Shown: positions 44,876 through 57,222, counted from the stretch's first letter. The stretch: DNA of 64,000 bases from Blasia pusilla (GCA_050084515.1 CM114271.1:44640001-44704000); one strand, 5' to 3'. Numbers and translations are program-made. Notes: a model not told the origin generated them from the letters alone.

Positions 44876-46965
44876 TTACTGCTTGATAAACCCTTCCACC
44901 TTCTGTAACCAGCGCATGTACTCCCGTTGCTCCTTGTCATCCAGGAGCTTGAACAGGAAGTCTACCAATTCCCTATTTACGCCTCGAGCTTTTATGTACT
45001 TCTCAAACTGGTTCTGGAGCTCCTCATCCAATTGCCTGACATGCAAAGTCACAAGCAAGTAATCAAAGAACAGTGAGGAGTCGAGACACAATAAACCCCA
45101 CGACCCAACAATCCCTACTAGAGACACTGGAAGTTCTTGAGACAACGTGACTCAGTTGCTGAGTGCCATCAGCTTATTGACACTGCACCGATACCAGAAG
45201 TCTGAAGTCGGAAAGGCAGCCCTTAAAACCGGCCACCCTACCCCACCCCACCCCAACTCACCTCACCTCACCTCATCCCACCCATCACAGGCTGACTAGT
45301 CTCTCTCCAAGAGCTCACGAACTTCTCAATTCCAAACGAAAGGAAAAAGCCAACCTTCGAAGTCCCACTTCTCTAGAGTGAGATTCAAACTTCTGAAAAA
45401 CAGAGAAGAAACCGACGGACAACTTACAAGAAATTAGGACCGTCGTACAAAGCATCCCTCGAATCCTTATCCTCCCAGAAGTAGACATGGTCAATTGAGA
45501 TTTCATTCCCGTACGATGCAGCGCTGATTTCCAGCGTGGGGTTGTCGCTACCCTTGTTGACTGTGATCGTCATGTTCACGCATGCGGCACTCTCATCGTC
45601 TCTCTCCTCGTCACTCTCTTCCATCGGCTCATCATTTTCATGATTCTCGCCGTAAGCATCCGGCTGATACACACATGCGACTGCAATATCCTCTTCGCCA
45701 TACGATCTGCGGAGAATCACATCTGCATGACCTTGCTTGTCGGTCAAGGTCCACGGCTTCGGTGGACCCTTCGAGACATCCTGTTCACAAGAAACCGTCA
45801 GACCAAAGATTGTGGGAACTCAGAGAGACAATTCCCGCCATCAGAACGACATACATGGACCTGGCATACTGGAAGCGTTGGCAGTCTCGTGATCCTGGCG
45901 GAATCATACAAGGAACTGCAGCAATTGCGTCGTGACCTAAATACACCTGAAGCTCACGAACTAAGAGGATCAAAGAGCCACCTACAAAGCTGATTCATTC
46001 ATCGATCACCACCCAGGGCCATCGCAACACCTCCAAATTTCAAGGTCATCTTTCAAGCATTTCCTTCTATACATAGGAAAGGACCGCAACCTCACCCATG
46101 CCCCCGCGGCGGATGACTAAGTGCATTGGCCTGTGTACCGAGGCTTCTCACTGGCATCTTTCTTCGATGACACACGGAAAGAATTTGGTCGATGGCCCTG
46201 AGGAGAGTGGAGGAGGTTTAACTACTTAAACCATAAACCCTAGATCAAAAGGAAGAAAGCGTGCAAGCAGTGCGCTAAAATTGAAGTGGATCACAACCCT
46301 CGCAATATGGCATGAATGAATCATAGATTGCGTGGAAGACAATTCCTCCATAAACCAGACCTGCAGACTCACGCAGACTAACAGCTTGAACTAACTGATA
46401 GATTATCGCCTGCTTGAGACCGTCAAGAAACGAATATTAAATCTCGTCCAACTCGATACGATTTTCTTTGTCTCCCCAATCGCACTAGTTCTTATGTCTA
46501 CACTACGGCCAGAAGTCACTACCCTACCCCATGCTCTACGCTCATCGCACTTTCTACGATCGTTCAACGGAAACGAATGATAAGTCAAAGGCAGAGACTG
46601 GAAAGACCTAATCGGGACTCCCACGGGAACCAAAGGCGAAACGAGGAAACATGGGAATGAATCAAGGAAAAGACAGGCAGAAACAATTGCTAGATCCGAC
46701 GCACCTTAGGCTGAGAATAACTCTTCCTCTCGTGATCCAGCTCGGCTCTGAGAACCGAAAGCAAGCCCCCGTCCGACTCCCGACCAACCTCCCGGGCTGT
46801 GGACGCCATTCGCGAGAGCGTCCATAGGGGCGCTCTGGCAGCAGGGGCAGCGACTTCACAAAAAGTCTTCCGGAAGCCATTCACTGAAGGCTGCTCGACG
46901 AGATACCGTGCGGCGCATCGCCTCAGCGGGGCCGCAGCTCTTCGCAAGACCTTCAAAGCAGCCAT
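44876..46965 (-). CDS. Mitochondrial glycoprotein / p32 (MAM33) family protein, three exons
   Basis: p32/MAM33 proteins form acidic, doughnut-shaped trimers in the mitochondrial matrix and are linked to mitochondrial translation and oxidative phosphorylation. Exons 46,965-46,705, 45,780-45,428 and 45,035-44,876 have GT-AG borders and consistent phases. They encode about 257 residues, the usual length. The N-terminus MAALKVLRRAAAPLRRCAAR is rich in Arg and Ala, as in a mitochondrial presequence. The body has LLSVLRAELDHE, then the core beta strands, an acidic insert (EPMEESDEERDDESA) and ISIDHVYFW. The C-terminal helix region has LDEELQNQFEKYIKARGV and YMRWLQKVEGFIKQ, the family signature. The start is the methionine that gives the basic leader; an upstream in-frame ATG would mask it. 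The gene appears intact. Confidence 0.93.
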
Positions 46966-47589
46966 GATGTCGATCCCTAGCTCCTCTCTCCCTGATCGGC
47001 CGACAGAAGGCGAATCTACCGACCTCCAGTGACCCAATTCTTTCCCTCTTTCGCAGGTCGCACGCCAATTGCAAGCCGCACCTCAACACTCACGACTGTC
47101 AGTCACTCTCTGCATTCCCGACTTGAGACGGCGGAGGGTCTCCTTCTGATCGTATGCGATGTTTTCCTTTCCGCATGTATGGGATGGGATGGGCATCACA
47201 CGATCAGATGACGGCTTTCCTTGGAGTCAAAGTGCATTCTGTTTCGGACTGCGTAGGGTTATTCTTTTCCTTCCATCCATCCATGGGGAGATTCTTGAAA
47301 TATGCGCATCTTTTTATTCTTCGGAATTCCGGACGTTTCGGAGGACGTCTACTTAAATTTGGAACTAGGAATCTTCTTTGCCCATTAAAGTTTTAGTATT
47401 AAAAACTATTATTATTATGTTTTTTAGAATTAATGTTAGTATTTATGATCACAAAATTTTATTAAAAAAATGTTTTATATTTCGGGGTTTAACTATAAAT
47501 TGTAAAGTTTTTAAAGAGTTTTTTTTGGTGTAAAGTTTATTATGTTGTACACAAATTCAAATTTTTTCATCGTATGTAGCATATGAAAT

Positions 47590-47680
47590 ATTTTTTTGTG
47601 CCTCGTTATCACGTGTCAAACATAAAGGTGTTTGCAAATCAAGAAGGCACTCTCATGTAATATTATAGATAGATAGGTGT
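47590..47680 (-). repeat. Inverted copy of the 200-bp repeat unit
   Basis: Read on the minus strand it contains GAGAGTGCCTTCTTGATTTG and a GTTTGACACGTGA box, as in the array at 27.5-28.6 kb. It is partial and isolated, which shows that the unit is dispersed and not only tandem. Confidence 0.65.
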
Positions 47681-48313
47681 GGGATGTTGGTCCCCAAGAA
47701 AAAAAATGGTTTTGTATCTAAAAATTTTTAACAAGAGAAAATTTTAGTTTCATTTGTTCGAAAGTATCCTAGAATGAATCTTTACGACCCCTAGCGCCAT
47801 TGAATGCTTCTATTTATTTTTGTACGAAGTGAAGCGCATTTAAGTTATTTGGACAGAAGTTGGATCTAGAATGGCAAAGCTTGTTGTGGGTTTTTCGCAT
47901 ATGTGAAAATCCTCTTGAATATGGCAAATGTGGCATGTGTGCTAGAGGATTTGTATGGTTTTGCTCCCACAGTGCAGAGTTTCTCTCTTCTACAATCGAG
48001 ATTGTAGTGGTAGTTTAGTCCTTCCTCATGACTATATTTCTAGGAGGATCCATGGCTAAGGCCTCTTATTTAAATATCATGTTGTTGAAACCAATGCCTA
48101 CGTTGAATATAATACCTTAGTAGCATGGGAGGGCCCTCTTATGATCCTCATGCACCCCTTATATATACTTCTTTAATATCTAATAAATCACACATTTTTG
48201 TTTCATTGTAAATAGTAAGGACAATTCTACTAGAGATAAAGAGCACAAAACAAAGCAAGATTGATCATGCACCCCTCTCTTCTTCGTTTGCCGCATATTT
48301 CTTATGTGTAAAT

Positions 48314-48315
<2 letters not shown>

Positions 48316-48407
<92 letters not shown>
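48316..48407. repeat. (CT)n microsatellite
   Basis: About 92 bp of pure CT repeats. Open frames crossing it are artefacts. Confidence 0.95.
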
Positions 48408-48410
<3 letters not shown>

Positions 48411-49739
48411 CATCAAGCGGTAGATGACCAAGAGGTTAGCTGAACAAACATAAGGTCCTCTTGAAGAGGTCTTGGGTTCAACTCTCCCCTTGGACAAGTG
48501 GGGCGGTCTCAACCCCTGCAAGGCGTGGCGTCCCCTACCTAGGGCATGGATGGTCCATGTTCGAGAGAGAGAACACCTTGTGTGCCTTTCATGTGTGTGC
48601 CTTGACTATGCTCCCAGGTTAAAAATCTGGATAAAATTCCACGCCTTCACAAAAAAAACAAAAAAAAACAAAAACCAAATCTCCTGAGTGAGAACCCCAA
48701 ATCTAGATGTGAAGGTGCCAATGTCGGATGCAATGTCAATTTCACATATGTGGAAGGGAGCCCATAAGCCAGATCGGCTTTCCGTGGACTAAAAATCTAC
48801 TCTACTCTACTCTCTCCCCGTTACATGTTAAGACTTATATGTTAAGGTCAAAAAACTTCTATCATATGCATGACTCATGAGGATTCAATTATAATTCCAT
48901 TAGGGAATCCGAACTCTAGCATCCAAGCTTATGCCAACCTAAAAGGTTGAGTACTCCAAAGGCTCAACATGATAAAGACAGCTAGGGAGAGCCATCTCCC
49001 TCACCTTTATACCTTTGGGAAGGGCCAAACAACTCTTCCCCCATAAATAACCAAAAGACGATAACATAGGCATGCACACATGAGTTATCGAATGACCATT
49101 GACTTAGTCAATGGGTCATTTGCCCCAAATAGCAAAAGAGAGGGTTTATCCCAAACGAGATAAAAAAATGAAGATCTTGAAGCAATAGAGATGACGCCAA
49201 CCTCATCCAATCACTTAGGAAAATTTTGCCCAAACAACTCGTTGACTCCCTACGTCGATGATACAGTAGAATTATATTTGTCAATCAACTGTAATGTGTT
49301 AGTTGTTATGCATATGCACATCACCACATAATCCACATCATTCATCACTTCTAAATAAAAACATTATCGATCTTTCCAACACACAAGTAAATCTACATAC
49401 ATACAACAAGATGCCCACATATATATATACCAAGACCCCATAACGGCCTCCCTAACTAGAAGTTGGATCTCTTAACTCCAAGTAGCACAAATTACATCCA
49501 CATGAAATAATGCACTACCCTATATACATATGGGACACAATTGTCATTCCCTGGAAATCAAGTGATGAGAGGGATTAGGCAGACATATGCCACCCTCTAG
49601 AACAATCATCATACACCAACATGGTGGGATGCACCCTTCAAAAATCTATGTAACATACACATCAACCTTGCAAGTATCATTGCTAAGCTCGAATATATTG
49701 TCTCGTCCACATCCGGAGTATAGCATCACGCATAGTTGT

Positions 49740-50170
49740 GTTTATAATCCTCCCAAATAATTGAAATCACACCATATCATCCCTCCAACATGAGGACTTT
49801 GATAGGTTACACCTTGTGCACATGTAAAATTGTGTGTCGTATAATAACATGCAGTGTCATAGGTATTTTCTATGGAAAGAAGCATAATTGGTGGGAAATG
49901 GCTCTCACACTCACACACCACCATGGTAAACAAAATTTGCAATCAGAGAATGAGTGGAGGCTGGTCCTCTTCACAATTATATAAGGTATATACAAGCAAC
50001 CCTAACCCTAACCTTAAGCATAGTCTCGAGTTAGACTGATTGTGATTAACTAACCCTAGTTAAAATAATAACGTTTAACTGACTAACCAAGATTGAGCTT
50101 CCCTACTTTGTGTGAGTACCAAATATAATAGTTCATGTGTCTCATGAGCTTGATTGTAACTCAGTCTTCA
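49740..50170 (-). repeat. Probable 3' LTR of the copia element
   Basis: On the minus strand a polypurine tract (within 50,171-50,190, GATGGGGAGTA) is followed by TGAAGACTGAGTT, a normal place for an LTR to begin. The segment contains a TATA-like stretch near 49,980-49,995. The far end was not resolved, because the opposite LTR is outside the window, so the left coordinate is only a guess. Confidence 0.45.
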
Positions 50171-50332
50171 ATACTCCCCATCAAGCTCATATCGATATCT
50201 CTAATGCCTAAATCATTTCTAAACATCTCAAACTTATCTCTAGACAACTAACATATCAGCATCTGTGAATCCTTGTAATTGAAAACTCGGAGAAGGTTCA
50301 AATTGAAGCCTGAATTGAATAGAGAATTTTAC

Positions 50333-50578
50333 TTACCACATAATCCTCCTCATAGCATCAAGGTGAGGTTTTCGAGGTGCTTGCATAAACTGGCTCACTA
50401 GGCCAACAACATAGCTCAAATTTGGTCTGATAATGGTTAGATAGATTAAACTTCCAACCATGCGTCTGTACATATTAGAATTTGCAAGCATCTCTCTTTC
50501 ATCCACTCTTAGCTTCACACTCTGGTCCAACGGTGTAGAGATTGGCTTACAAGCCGTCATATCATATTTTGAAAGCAT
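50333..50578 (-). pseudogene. Copia reverse transcriptase end and RNase H remnant
   Basis: The frame covers the connection segment between reverse transcriptase and RNase H (PISTPLDQSVKL, MYRRMVGSLIYLTIIRP, then VSQFMQAPRKPHLDAMRRI). It then stops. The next recognisable piece, FTDADM near 50,270, is the first RNase H strand. Most of the RNase H domain between and after these is missing. Confidence 0.75.
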
Positions 50579-50590
50579 ATGAAGAGCATA

Positions 50591-52300
50591 TTATCGTTGT
50601 AGTAACCACATGCTCTCTCCAACCTTGATAAACTCAATACCAAGGAAGTATTTGACTTCTCCCAAATCCTTCATATCAAATTCTGCTTGTAACTTAAGCT
50701 TGACTTGTTGTCCCATTTTTTTAATACTCCCAGTAATCAGGAGATCGTCAACATACAACACAATAATAACCATATGATCTTGTCCTCTCAAGACATATGA
50801 CGAGGAGTCAGAATCACATACCCTAAAACCCAACTCTTGTCAGACGTATGTAATCTTGCCATAGCAAGCTCTTAGAGCTTGTTTGAGCCCGTATAGAGCT
50901 TTCTTCAACCTGCATACGTGAAATAGAAACTTGGGATGCTCATATTCAGATGGTTGAGTCATATTGTCGCGACCCTCATAACCAAACAACACCAAATACG
51001 CGCCAAGCGAAACATCAGAACTCAAAGGAACTCACGCCGCGAGGTTTGCGCTTTGGAGAGGCGTTTGGTAGAGTCTCTTGGAAAAGTCTAAGAGACGAAA
51101 CGCGGAACAGAGTTGTGCATTTCATGCGTTAGTGGTCGCGACCAGGAAACCTAGACCAAACGCGAGCCGAGACTTGAGATGAGTTGAGTCTTGGAGGTTG
51201 GTTGCCAAAGAGGTGAGAACCAGTTTGGAACATGACTAGCGTTTGGGAGAATCTGACTGTGTTTAGGATCATAACGTTGAGCTCCGAGATGCGTTCGGGA
51301 CAAGTAAGGGCGCGTTGGAAAGCTAATCTTGAGACGCTTCCAACGCACCAAAGATCTCAGCAAACGCATAAGTACAGGCTGAGATATTGGCCGAAAACGA
51401 TTCAGAGAGCAATCGGGTTGAGGGCCATTGAGGGGCCCAGGTGTCTTTCCTAAATGTAGGGGCCCCGGAGATCCCAGAAGTACTAGTAAGGGGAGTACCT
51501 TCTCTGAGATGTCTTGGGAAACGAAACCCCACTTTGGGCGCCAAACGGCGTTTGAGGCACGGATGAAACGGGAGTTTTGGTGCGAAACCCAAACCCAAAC
51601 CCGATCCAAGGGAGTGGACTTTGTACGCCACACTTGGATTCCAACCGAGATTCAAATGCGAGTCTTGGTGAGGAACTCATTGGATGTTCATCGGACAGCT
51701 TGGAACCGCTTAGGCGCGAAACGCGCTTTCAGTTCCTAAAACCGACAGAAAGTCCGTCCCAAGTCTTTCGAGACTTGCCCGTGTTGGAAACCGCGAAACT
51801 AGGAAGGTTGAGCTTGAAGAGAGAGTCCGAGACGAGAACTCGGAAAGTAATCCCGCTGATTGATCCAAGACCCGACTAACCGGTGCGTGTTTGGATGCAG
51901 TCGGCGTTGAGAGCGTGACTCATCAACGCACGCTCGCAACAAACAAGATTAACGTTCAAGGAGAGTAGGAGCACGACACATATATACCTCCTTGTATAGA
52001 TCTCCATTCAAGAAGGCATTCTTGACGTCCATGTGATGCAATCTCCACTTCTTACTTAATGCAGCTGCAACCACTATTCTCGTAGTCGTCATCTTTGCAA
52101 TAGGGCTAAATGTTTCCTCATAATCGATGCCATATTGTTATGCATAGCCCTTAGCCACCAATCTCGTTTTGTATTTGTTAATTGTACCATCTTGATTGCA
52201 CTTGATTTTGTAAACCCATTTGTAACCAATAGCTTCCTTACTAGAAGGTATATCAACTAGTTCCCATGTCTATTGATGTCTCAATGCAGCAAGCTCTTCC
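50591..52300 (-). pseudogene. Copia reverse transcriptase, split by a solo LTR
   Basis: The upstream half (about 52,300-51,979) carries YKWVYKIK, an ETFSPIAK box and HHMDVKNAFLNGDL. The downstream half (50,964-50,591) carries LKKALYGLKQA and the catalytic VLYVDDLLITG, then MKDLGEVKYFLGIE. These are the standard copia polymerase blocks in order. An in-frame stop near 52.13 kb and the 1,014-bp insertion inactivate it. Confidence 0.85.
50965..51978 (+). mobile_element. Solo LTR (family shared with 60,013-61,004) inside copia reverse transcriptase
   Basis: The 1,014-bp insertion starts TGTCGCGACC and ends GCACGACA, and is flanked by the perfect 5-bp duplication CATAT (50,960-50,964 and 51,979-51,983). 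TG...CA ends and 5-bp duplications are typical of LTR-element insertion. No internal coding region is present, so it is a solo LTR left by recombination. Open frames within it (for example 51,151-51,633) have homologous sequence in the other solo LTR and are not genes. Confidence 0.93.
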
Positions 52301-52689
52301 TCCATAGCTTCAATCTATTCCATTTTACTTGCAGCTTCTTCAAAACAACTCGGCTCCTATTCTTGAAGGGTAGTTATCATATATGCATGATGTGTCGCAA
52401 GGAAACCTTCATTTATAAATCTATGCATTGGATGTGTAACTCTACTTGATCTACGAAGTTGTTGATCAGAGGTAGATGCCTCTAACACTTGACTCGAGCT
52501 TTGACTAGTGTCAACAGACTGAATACGTACTCTTCCCGTTCATGGACTCATGGATTAAACTGATGAATCTAGGACTTCTCATAATCCTCCACTAGTACTT
52601 GGGGAAGTTGAAGACAATGTCTATTGGTTTACAATCATATTCCATCCCTCAACACGCGAGTTTAGAGGTGAAATAGGCTCAGATGGAGC

Positions 52690-53460
52690 ATACCATGACT
52701 TTAGCTCATCAAAGACAATATCCCGACTAATAATAAGCTACCTAGAGGATGGAATGTAGCACTTATACCCCTTAGTTCCATTAGCATAGTCAATGAAGAT
52801 ACATCTTTCAGACTTGAGGTCTAATTTCTGATGTCTCTTAGAAGGAACATGAGCATAACAAATACAACCAAATACTTTCAAGAAGGAAAAATCAAGTCTA
52901 CTTCATGTGAAGACTTTGAATGGAGTTTTATCATGAACTCCTACTGTTGGAGTTTGGTTGATTAAGAAGACTGCACATGCTACAGCCTCTGCCCAATACA
53001 CCTTAGGCATGTTCTTCTCATTCAGCATAGCTCGTGCCACTTCAGCAATATGTCGATTCTTCCTCTCGACCACTCCATTTTTTTGTGGATTGTAACGACA
53101 AGTCACCTGACGTTGGATGTTATTGTGACGTAAATAGTGATCAAACTCTGTTGAAAGATACTCTCCTCCTCTATCACAACGCAATTTTAGAATGTGTTGT
53201 CCAGTGTGCTTCTCTACTAGAACTCTGAATGTTTGGAACATTGAGAATACTTGAATTTCAGAAAGTATACCCATATATACCTAAAGAAGTCATCAATAAA
53301 TGAAACAAAGTACTAACAATCACTAAGGCTATGTTGTGATATTGTCCACACCTCATTGTCGATCAACTTCAATATCTTTGATGCTCTTCTACCTTGCTTT
53401 GGAAAAGGAAATCTATCTTGTTTTCCAAATTGGCAAGCAGGACATACCTCTAACGTAGGA
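52690..53460 (-). pseudogene. Copia integrase
   Basis: On the minus strand the zinc-binding end CPACQFGKQDRFPF lies near 53.44 kb. The catalytic core follows, with FVSFIDDF near 53.3 kb, LRCDRGGEYLS near 53.17 kb and NGVVERKNRHI near 53.07 kb, giving the D,D-35-E triad. The copia-specific C-terminal region follows, with GYKCYIPSSR near 52.75 kb. The enzyme inserts the cDNA into host DNA. It is broken at a few sites. Confidence 0.85.
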
Positions 53461-53599
53461 GGAATCGCTAATTTATGGAGTCTTATTACTATATTAGATG
53501 ATGAAAGACTCTATAATCTTTGAATATTCATATGTCCTGTGAGCACAATTGCAGGATCTTTCACTGGCTCCAAACTATTTAACCATTTAGCCTGTGAGG

Positions 53600-54421
53600 T
53601 CATGTGATATGATGCACCAGAGTCAATCTACCAATCTGTTGTCGAGTCTTTCTTGACCATTGCTCCCATATGATGAGTCATGACCAAGAGATGCTCCGTT
53701 TGTGAATGTTATTATTCTTGGTACTGCTCTTGATGTTGTTGCTCCACATTTTTTTGTTGCTGTAAGGCTCTTGTTCTCATATCTGCCTTCTTCTTGAAGC
53801 AAAATTTTGCATAGTGACCCTTTATCCCATAGTAATTGCAAGATCCAAGGACCCTTTGCTGTTGACCTCGACTCCAACGGTTTCCACCATCACCACCTTG
53901 TGATTGTGTCTGGTACTGGTTTGTAGTTGATTGAGTGACGTTATACTGAGTGTCTCTTCCTCCATATGCTTGATATCCACCACAAGCACGGAAGCTTCTA
54001 CCACGATCCTTGCCTCTATTTGATCCATAACCTATAAATAGCGCACTTTCTTGCAGACTAGATGAGCTACCGCCGCCTACTAGGCATATTTCTTCACTAA
54101 TTAACAGTGGGACTAACTCTTGAAAGGTTGGATACTTCTCTCTCATAGAGATAGAGATCTCAAAGGACTTGTAATATTTTGGAAGGCCTTGAAGAGTGAA
54201 AAAAATCAGATCATCATCTTCTATTGTCACTCCAATGTTATTCAATTGATCAACAATATGTCTGATATTCAAAATATAATCATTGATGCTCTTCTATCCT
54301 TTCCTCACTTCGTTCAATTGCTGTTTCAATTGAAGCTTTGTGGCCTTTGTATATATCTGGAACATTTTTTCTTTGGAGTATCAACATCTTGAACGTGACT
54401 TATCATCGGCGAACTGATCGT
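53600..54421 (-). pseudogene. Copia gag with zinc knuckle, and protease start
   Basis: The capsid part carries the plant copia pattern DQLNNIGVTIEDDDLIFFTL and LPKYYKSF near 54.2 kb. A glycine- and glutamine-rich linker leads to a zinc knuckle, CNYYGIKGHYAKFC (53.84-53.80 kb), that would package RNA. The protease motif DSGAS lies at 53,611-53,624. The N-terminus of gag is cut off at the gypsy border. Confidence 0.8.
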
Positions 54422-55650
54422 TGTCATGACCATACGGATTATGTCGTAGAGTATAGTGTGCTAGTAGAGGACATTCCTTATGTAGGACCGTAGTGGCTTG
54501 GTAGAGATGCGGTTCCATACATAGGATTGGGGGTTACTCAGTTGGGGGTGAGTTTCCCAGTAGGGCCCGCTCTTAGGTTGGAGGATATAAGGTGGAGTGC
54601 ACTCAAAGAACAGTCAGTTCTTTGAGTTGAGCCTGTTGCGTTGGGAGTTAGCCGTGGTAGTGAGTAGAGCTCTTGGCTATGGTGTTTCCCGCAAGCTTCG
54701 ACCTGGATTCTCCCATCGTGGAGTGGGTTTGGCTTGATTGTATGTGATTGTAAACGTGTTTTATGACAGTAGGTCTTTCACGAATTTCACTCAAAGAACT
54801 GGATTAGATCGATGGTAGCTTCGATTGTAGATCAATAGGATCTGGTTAGGGCTGATTGTGTACTCAGCCGTGGATGTTCGGGGCTTTTTGCCTATGTTGG
54901 AGGTATGAATCAGGTGCGTGGTTGGTTGGGAAAGAAGCGCCTTGCTGAGAGCTTTCCAGCGTGGCGAACGGGGCGATAGGGGCATGTCTCGAGCATTTCT
55001 CGGCGTTTTGAGGCTTCGAGGCAACTCGTGGTAGCTCGAGGCGAGTGGGCGTGAGAGGCGAAGTAAGGAGCAAGGAGCAAGCAAGCAAGCTTGCTTGCTT
55101 GGGCATGAGGCAATTTTTGCAGGATTTGGGATTTGAGTTTTGCATAACTGGTCACCCATCTTTGGGCTATTTCGCTCTGGAGGACGCTTAATCGCTGAGT
55201 TCTTAACTATGCCAGGATGCATCTGTTGTAGCTCATTTGGTCTTTGTTCGAGATGTGTTAGGCGCTTTATGCATCTCAGGTTTTTGGTTGATGTACCTCT
55301 AGCGCATAGTACGGTGTAGCCTCTCCATGCAAGTGATATTTTCAGGTGCTGCGAGTTCGACTAGCACGTCATCGACCCGCGGCGGAGTAGCTATTGCGTT
55401 AGAATTGTGTGGTGGGTTTTGTGGATTCAGGGGGCACCACGTTTGGTGGATTGTGTTACCTTGATTTCCATTTGCGGTTGGAGGGTTGTCGTTGGACTTC
55501 CTGTGTCTGGATCCCCTCCATCGTGCTTCTTGCTTGCGCGCCCATTGTTAGGGTTGACGCTGATTTCCAGAGTAGTGTTACTCCTGTGTGCTACTGATAG
55601 TGAGGCTGGAGTGATGACCAGTAGATTGTGGACTGTGGGAGACTTCTTGT
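54422..55650 (+). other. Gypsy 5' LTR and leader (border unresolved)
   Basis: This begins TGTCATGACC. A TATA-like GGATATAAGG lies at about 54,582-54,591, followed by a perfect hairpin (54,601-54,627, arms ACTCAAAGAAC, five-base loop). The word ACTCAAAGAAC returns at 54,789-54,799. A 24-bp palindrome built from CAAG repeats lies at 55,078-55,101. I could not place the LTR end or a primer-binding site such as TGGTATCAGAG. Confidence 0.5.
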
Positions 55651-55753
55651 GGTGATGAGAGGTTAGATTGCCTACACCCATAGCTAGTAGAGCTACAATA
55701 GTAGAGCGACATCGACGTCACTTGGGTAATTTGGTGGTGGTGCGGCATCGGCG

Positions 55754-56760
55754 TTGGTCATCACGGAGTTGTCGGGTGGTCTGGTTGGGGACCGTGGTGC
55801 GGACAGTGGTGGTTTCACATGGAGTGGATTTAGGTATCGGCTACCTTTTCCATTTCCGATGGTTGATGAAGAGGAGGACCAGGGTGTTCCAAACACCGAG
55901 TCTTCTACATTGTTATCGAGTGTTGGAGCTCCATTGATTTGGGACATGGACGGTGGATATGGGGCCATGAAGGGCCCACGACGATACTCGGGTGCAGTGG
56001 GCACCATTGAGTTGGAGGACTTCATGCAAGAGTTTGATACGTGGTGTGATATGCAGATGTTGCGGAACGCCACGTTGTTTACACCCTTCTTGGCTTGGAA
56101 GGGGTTGTTTCAGCACTTGGAAGGACCACCCATGGATGATTACCATGAGTTTAGGAAGGACCATGTTGCTGAGATTGAGGCATGGAGACAATATTGGTCT
56201 CCAGGCTATGTGTCTATCACCCATGGTGGTATTGGTAGTAGTGCTCCTACTATGCCCCGCCCAGCCCGACGTTGAGTGGTAATGCAGTATGAGCCGGAGT
56301 GGGGGTACGGTGGAGGAGGTACTAGTGGGGGTACTAGTGGAGGTACTAGTGCCCCACCATCGCTCACCGGTTGGTTGCAGAGTTCTTCAAGAGGTTGAAG
56401 AAGAACTATCAGGAGTGAAGACGGAGAAGTTGAGGAATCTTCAAGACTTTGAGCGAAAAGATGGTGAGAGTCTTCGTGAGGCATACACTCGTATCGGCGA
56501 CGCTTGATTTCGATTACCCAGGGTGTGATTGAGGATCACGATCGCTTTTGGTACGGATCTTGGACAGAGATTTGCGCGTAGAGGGTACGTGATGCTACTC
56601 TTATGAGTGATGATTCACCCACATTGACCCATGTGTTTGCTTTATCCGAGAAGATTGAGCTTAACATGGTGAAGGAGAGAGTGGTGACATCCGCATTCAA
56701 GAGGGGATACAACTACTACTTCGGGTTCAGCCGCCCACCTCCGATCTCGTAGTAGTGGTG
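55754..56760 (+). pseudogene. Gypsy gag (capsid)
   Basis: The frame from 55,754 to 56,275 gives a gag-like stretch (FMQEFDTWCDMQMLRN, then FLAWKGLFQHLEGPP and FRKDHVAEIEAWRQYW). It continues after frame changes as EKLRNLQDFERKDGESLREA near 56.46 kb and as a later helical segment near 56.65 kb. This is the Retrotrans_gag pattern of gypsy elements, which forms the particle. At least two frameshifts are present. Confidence 0.75.
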
Positions 56761-56869
56761 GTGGTAGTAGTAGTGGGAGTCGTGGGGGTACACGCGACCT
56801 CAGTCAAGTCCTAGAGGGACATTTGTGCAGAGACCATTGCCTTCATTTGCTGCCCTGCAGCAAGGACAG

Positions 56870-57222
56870 TCATGTTGGACATGTGGAGGTGATCATGTTA
56901 GGAAGTTTTGTCCCCAAGAGGATGGGAGACGGACTTTGGAGGATGGGCCTCAGTCGGCCCCAACTTAGTGTGATCATTGCGGGAGACTAGGTCATCCTCG
57001 AGAGCGTTGCTTTGATCTCCATCCAGAGTTGAGATTAGGCCGTGGCCGTGGTGGAGTAGCTCCGAGAGGCCGAGGTGGTAGAGGTGGTAGGGGTGGTAGA
57101 GGTAGACCAGTGGTTGGAGAGCCTACGGTGGCTACCCCTACCACTACGACAGTCACTATGGTCGCCAGGATTGAGCAGATTGGAGCAGAGTTGGCTACTA
57201 TGGTCGGTATCCAAAGATAGAT
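56870..57222 (+). pseudogene. Gypsy nucleocapsid: two zinc knuckles and an RGG box
   Basis: The first zinc knuckle, CWTCGGDHVRKFC, lies near 56,875-56,915. After a TAG codon, the second, CDHCGRLGHPRERC, lies near 56,970-57,012. It is followed by an Arg-Gly-rich stretch (GRGRGGVAPRGRGG and further RGG repeats, 57,030-57,110). These elements would bind the genomic RNA. The gene order places this directly before protease. Confidence 0.8.

Larger units (their letters stand above)
46966..49739. other. Intergenic DNA between the p32-family gene and the copia LTR
   Basis: The first part is the 5' flank of the p32-family gene. From about 47.4 kb the sequence becomes AT-rich. It contains an inverted copy of the 200-bp repeat unit (47,590-47,680) and a (CT)n microsatellite at 48,316-48,407. 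No gene was recognised. Part of 48.7-49.7 kb may belong to the copia element or its target, but I could not find the border. Confidence 0.4.
50171..54421 (-). mobile_element. Ty1/copia LTR retrotransposon, decayed and interrupted
   Basis: On the minus strand the order is gag with a zinc knuckle, protease, integrase, reverse transcriptase, RNase H remnant, then polypurine tract. That order, with integrase before reverse transcriptase, defines Ty1/copia. The gag start is missing because a gypsy element begins at about 54,422. Reverse transcriptase is split by a solo LTR (50,965-51,978). Scattered stops, for example one early in reverse transcriptase near 52.13 kb, show that it is dead. Confidence 0.88.

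Noticed and set aside
49999-50016. Telomere-like CCCTAA repeats
   Set aside because: Only about two and a half units are present, within the probable copia LTR. This is far too short for an interstitial telomere block.
51151-51633. 160-codon open frame as a gene
   Set aside because: It lies wholly within the solo LTR in the copia element.
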